From positions 1-7,303 of the forward strand of contig JADFKI010000200.1 of the NCBI GenBank assembly GCA_022565015.1: a DNA stretch of 7,303 nt, written 5' to 3'. Source of the DNA: Chloroflexota bacterium. GTDB lineage: Bacteria; Chloroflexota; Dehalococcoidia; Lucifugimonadales; JADFKI01. The position numbers were made by a program, and so were the translations under genes. The first letter of the stretch is position 1. Each line of letters begins with the position of its first letter. Under the pieces are notes generated by a model. The model worked only from the letters and a program-made list of their open reading frames with translations. It was not told the origin of the DNA and did no database searches. Shown here piece by piece: positions 6,235-7,303 of this stretch.

Positions 6235-7215
6235 ATGCCGGAGATGACGCTGAGAGAGGCCGTTGCTCGCGGACTGCGCGAGTATCTGGACGGCGAGGAG
6301 AAGGCCTTCATAATGGGCGAAGACGTTGGCGCCTATGGCGGTGCCTACGCCGTCACTCGCGGCCTTCTGGAGGACTACGGCCCCGAACGAATCAAGGACA
6401 CGCCAATCTCCGAGTCCATAATTGTGGGGTCGGGTATTGGAGCGGCCATGGCGGGCCTGAGGCCCGTCGTGGAGCTGATGACCATAAACTTCAGCCTCAT
6501 GGCCATGGACCAGATAGTGAACCACGCCGCGAAGCTCAGGTATATGTCCAACGGACAGATCAAGGTGCCGTTGATTATCAGGACGGTCACCGGAGGCGGC
6601 GCTCAGCTCGCCGCCACGCATTCACAGAGCTTCGAAAACTGGTACGCCTCCGTGCCCGGCCTGAAGGTTGTCGTGCCTGCCACGCCCTACGACGCGCTCG
6701 GCCTCTTCCGCACGGCGACAAAGGACGATAACCCGATCCTATTCGTCGAGCACTCCCTTCTCTACGGTGTGAAGGGAGAGGTGCCCGACGAGTGGTACGA
6801 CATACCCTTTGGAAGGGCCTCCCTCAAGAGGATGGGCGACGACGTTACCATCGTGGCGTATTCCAGAATGACCCACGTGGCCCTCGAAGCGGCCGAGAAG
6901 CTGGAGGCAAAGAGCGGAAGGCAGGCCGAGGTCATAGACTTGCGCACGCTTCGGCCACTGGACATGGACACAGTTTTGAGGTCGGTGCGAAAGACGAACC
7001 GCGTGGTCGTCGTAGAAGAGACGTGGAGAACGGGCGGGTTTGCCGCCGAGGTCGCCAGTACGATCCAGGAGGAAGCGTTCGACGACCTCGATGGCCCCGT
7101 CGCACGCGTCGGAGGTGTGGAGGTGCCCGCCCCCTACGCCAGGAACCTGGAAGAGGCGACCATACCCACCGCCGACAAGGTGCTGCGCGCAATTGAAGAC
7201 ACCTTTGGAATCTGA
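6235..7215 (+). CDS. pdhB: pyruvate dehydrogenase E1 component, beta subunit
   Basis: This is the partner of PdhA in the alpha2beta2 E1. Its N-terminal pyrimidine-binding domain activates thiamine diphosphate, and its C-terminal transketolase-like domain contacts E2. The 326 residues are a full family length. Motifs are MGEDVGAYGGAYAVT (27-41), PISE with E60 as the expected cofactor-activating glutamate, GGGAQLAATHSQ with H129, VPGLKVVVPATPYDA and, in the C-terminal domain, VTIVAYSRMTHVALEAA, IDLRTLRPLD and VVVEETWRTGGF. The ATG lies 6 nt after GGAG (6225-6228). The 15-bp gap after pdhA implies one transcript. The usual third gene, the E2 acyltransferase, does not begin in the remaining 88 bp of the window. 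Confidence 0.92.
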   Translation: MPEMTLREAVARGLREYLDGEEKAFIMGEDVGAYGGAYAVTRGLLEDYGPERIKDTPISESIIVGSGIGAAMAGLRPVVELMTINFSLMAMDQIVNHAAKLRYMSNGQIKVPLIIRTVTGGGAQLAATHSQSFENWYASVPGLKVVVPATPYDALGLFRTATKDDNPILFVEHSLLYGVKGEVPDEWYDIPFGRASLKRMGDDVTIVAYSRMTHVALEAAEKLEAKSGRQAEVIDLRTLRPLDMDTVLRSVRKTNRVVVVEETWRTGGFAAEVASTIQEEAFDDLDGPVARVGGVEVPAPYARNLEEATIPTADKVLRAIEDTFGI

Positions 7216-7266
7216 GCGCGCATTGATGGTCCGAATCCTGTTTCAGATGGGGAGACCCGGCATTAA

Positions 7267-7281
7267 CACTAGAGCCTAGTG
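7267..7281. repeat. short perfect hairpin after pdhB
   Basis: CACTAG (7267-7272) and CTAGTG (7276-7281) form a six-pair stem with an AGC loop, 52 bp after the pdhB stop. The bases behind it are GCGTAAAAAGCG, with no T run on the plus strand, so terminator function is doubtful. The rest of 7216-7303 shows no gene with a ribosome binding site. Confidence 0.3.
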
Positions 7282-7303
7282 GCGTAAAAAGCGATACGTA
7301 ATA

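Noticed and set aside
7226..7279. 17-codon frame after pdhB as the start of an E2 gene
   Set aside because: It has no ribosome binding site, ends at a TAG within the window, and shows none of the MPKLG-type lipoyl-domain start expected of an E2.

Overview
The window looks like a central-carbon-metabolism segment of a moderately GC-rich bacterial chromosome. The gene content (a fused KorA/KorB 2-oxoacid:ferredoxin oxidoreductase beside an E3 and a two-subunit pyruvate dehydrogenase E1) and the style of the proteins suggest a member of the Chloroflexota, perhaps a SAR202/Dehalococcoidia-like lineage. That placement is inference from memory of such proteins and is not shown by the sequence. No mobile element, CRISPR array, phage gene or defence system is visible.

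Layout: positions 1-51 hold the 5' two thirds of a tRNA-Phe(GAA) gene on the minus strand, cut by the window edge, with a clear sigma70-type promoter just upstream (62-90). A 588-bp intergenic stretch follows (52-639). It contains one plausible 43-codon gene with a GTG start (241-372) and a weak -10 element. Then five complete plus-strand genes follow: lpdA (E3 dihydrolipoyl dehydrogenase, TTG start), korA (gamma-alpha fused subunit), korB (beta subunit), pdhA (E1 alpha) and pdhB (E1 beta). A perfect TATAAT promoter separates lpdA from korA. korA and korB are 12 bp apart and surely co-transcribed. A 374-bp gap without an obvious promoter or terminator separates korB from pdhA. pdhA and pdhB are 15 bp apart. 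The last 88 bp hold no recognisable gene start.

How the genes work together: KorAB would oxidatively decarboxylate a 2-oxoacid (2-oxoglutarate by annotation habit) to an acyl-CoA while reducing ferredoxin. PdhAB would decarboxylate a 2-oxoacid (most likely pyruvate) and pass the acyl group to a lipoylated E2. LpdA would reoxidise that E2, making NADH. The E2 itself is not in the window. The locus therefore joins the ferredoxin-linked and the NAD-linked ways of making acyl-CoA from 2-oxoacids. I see no clearly novel system. The points most worth a second look are this pairing with a missing E2, the Ser-for-Thr change in the KorA substrate motif, the untracked small gene, and the unexplained 374-bp gap.
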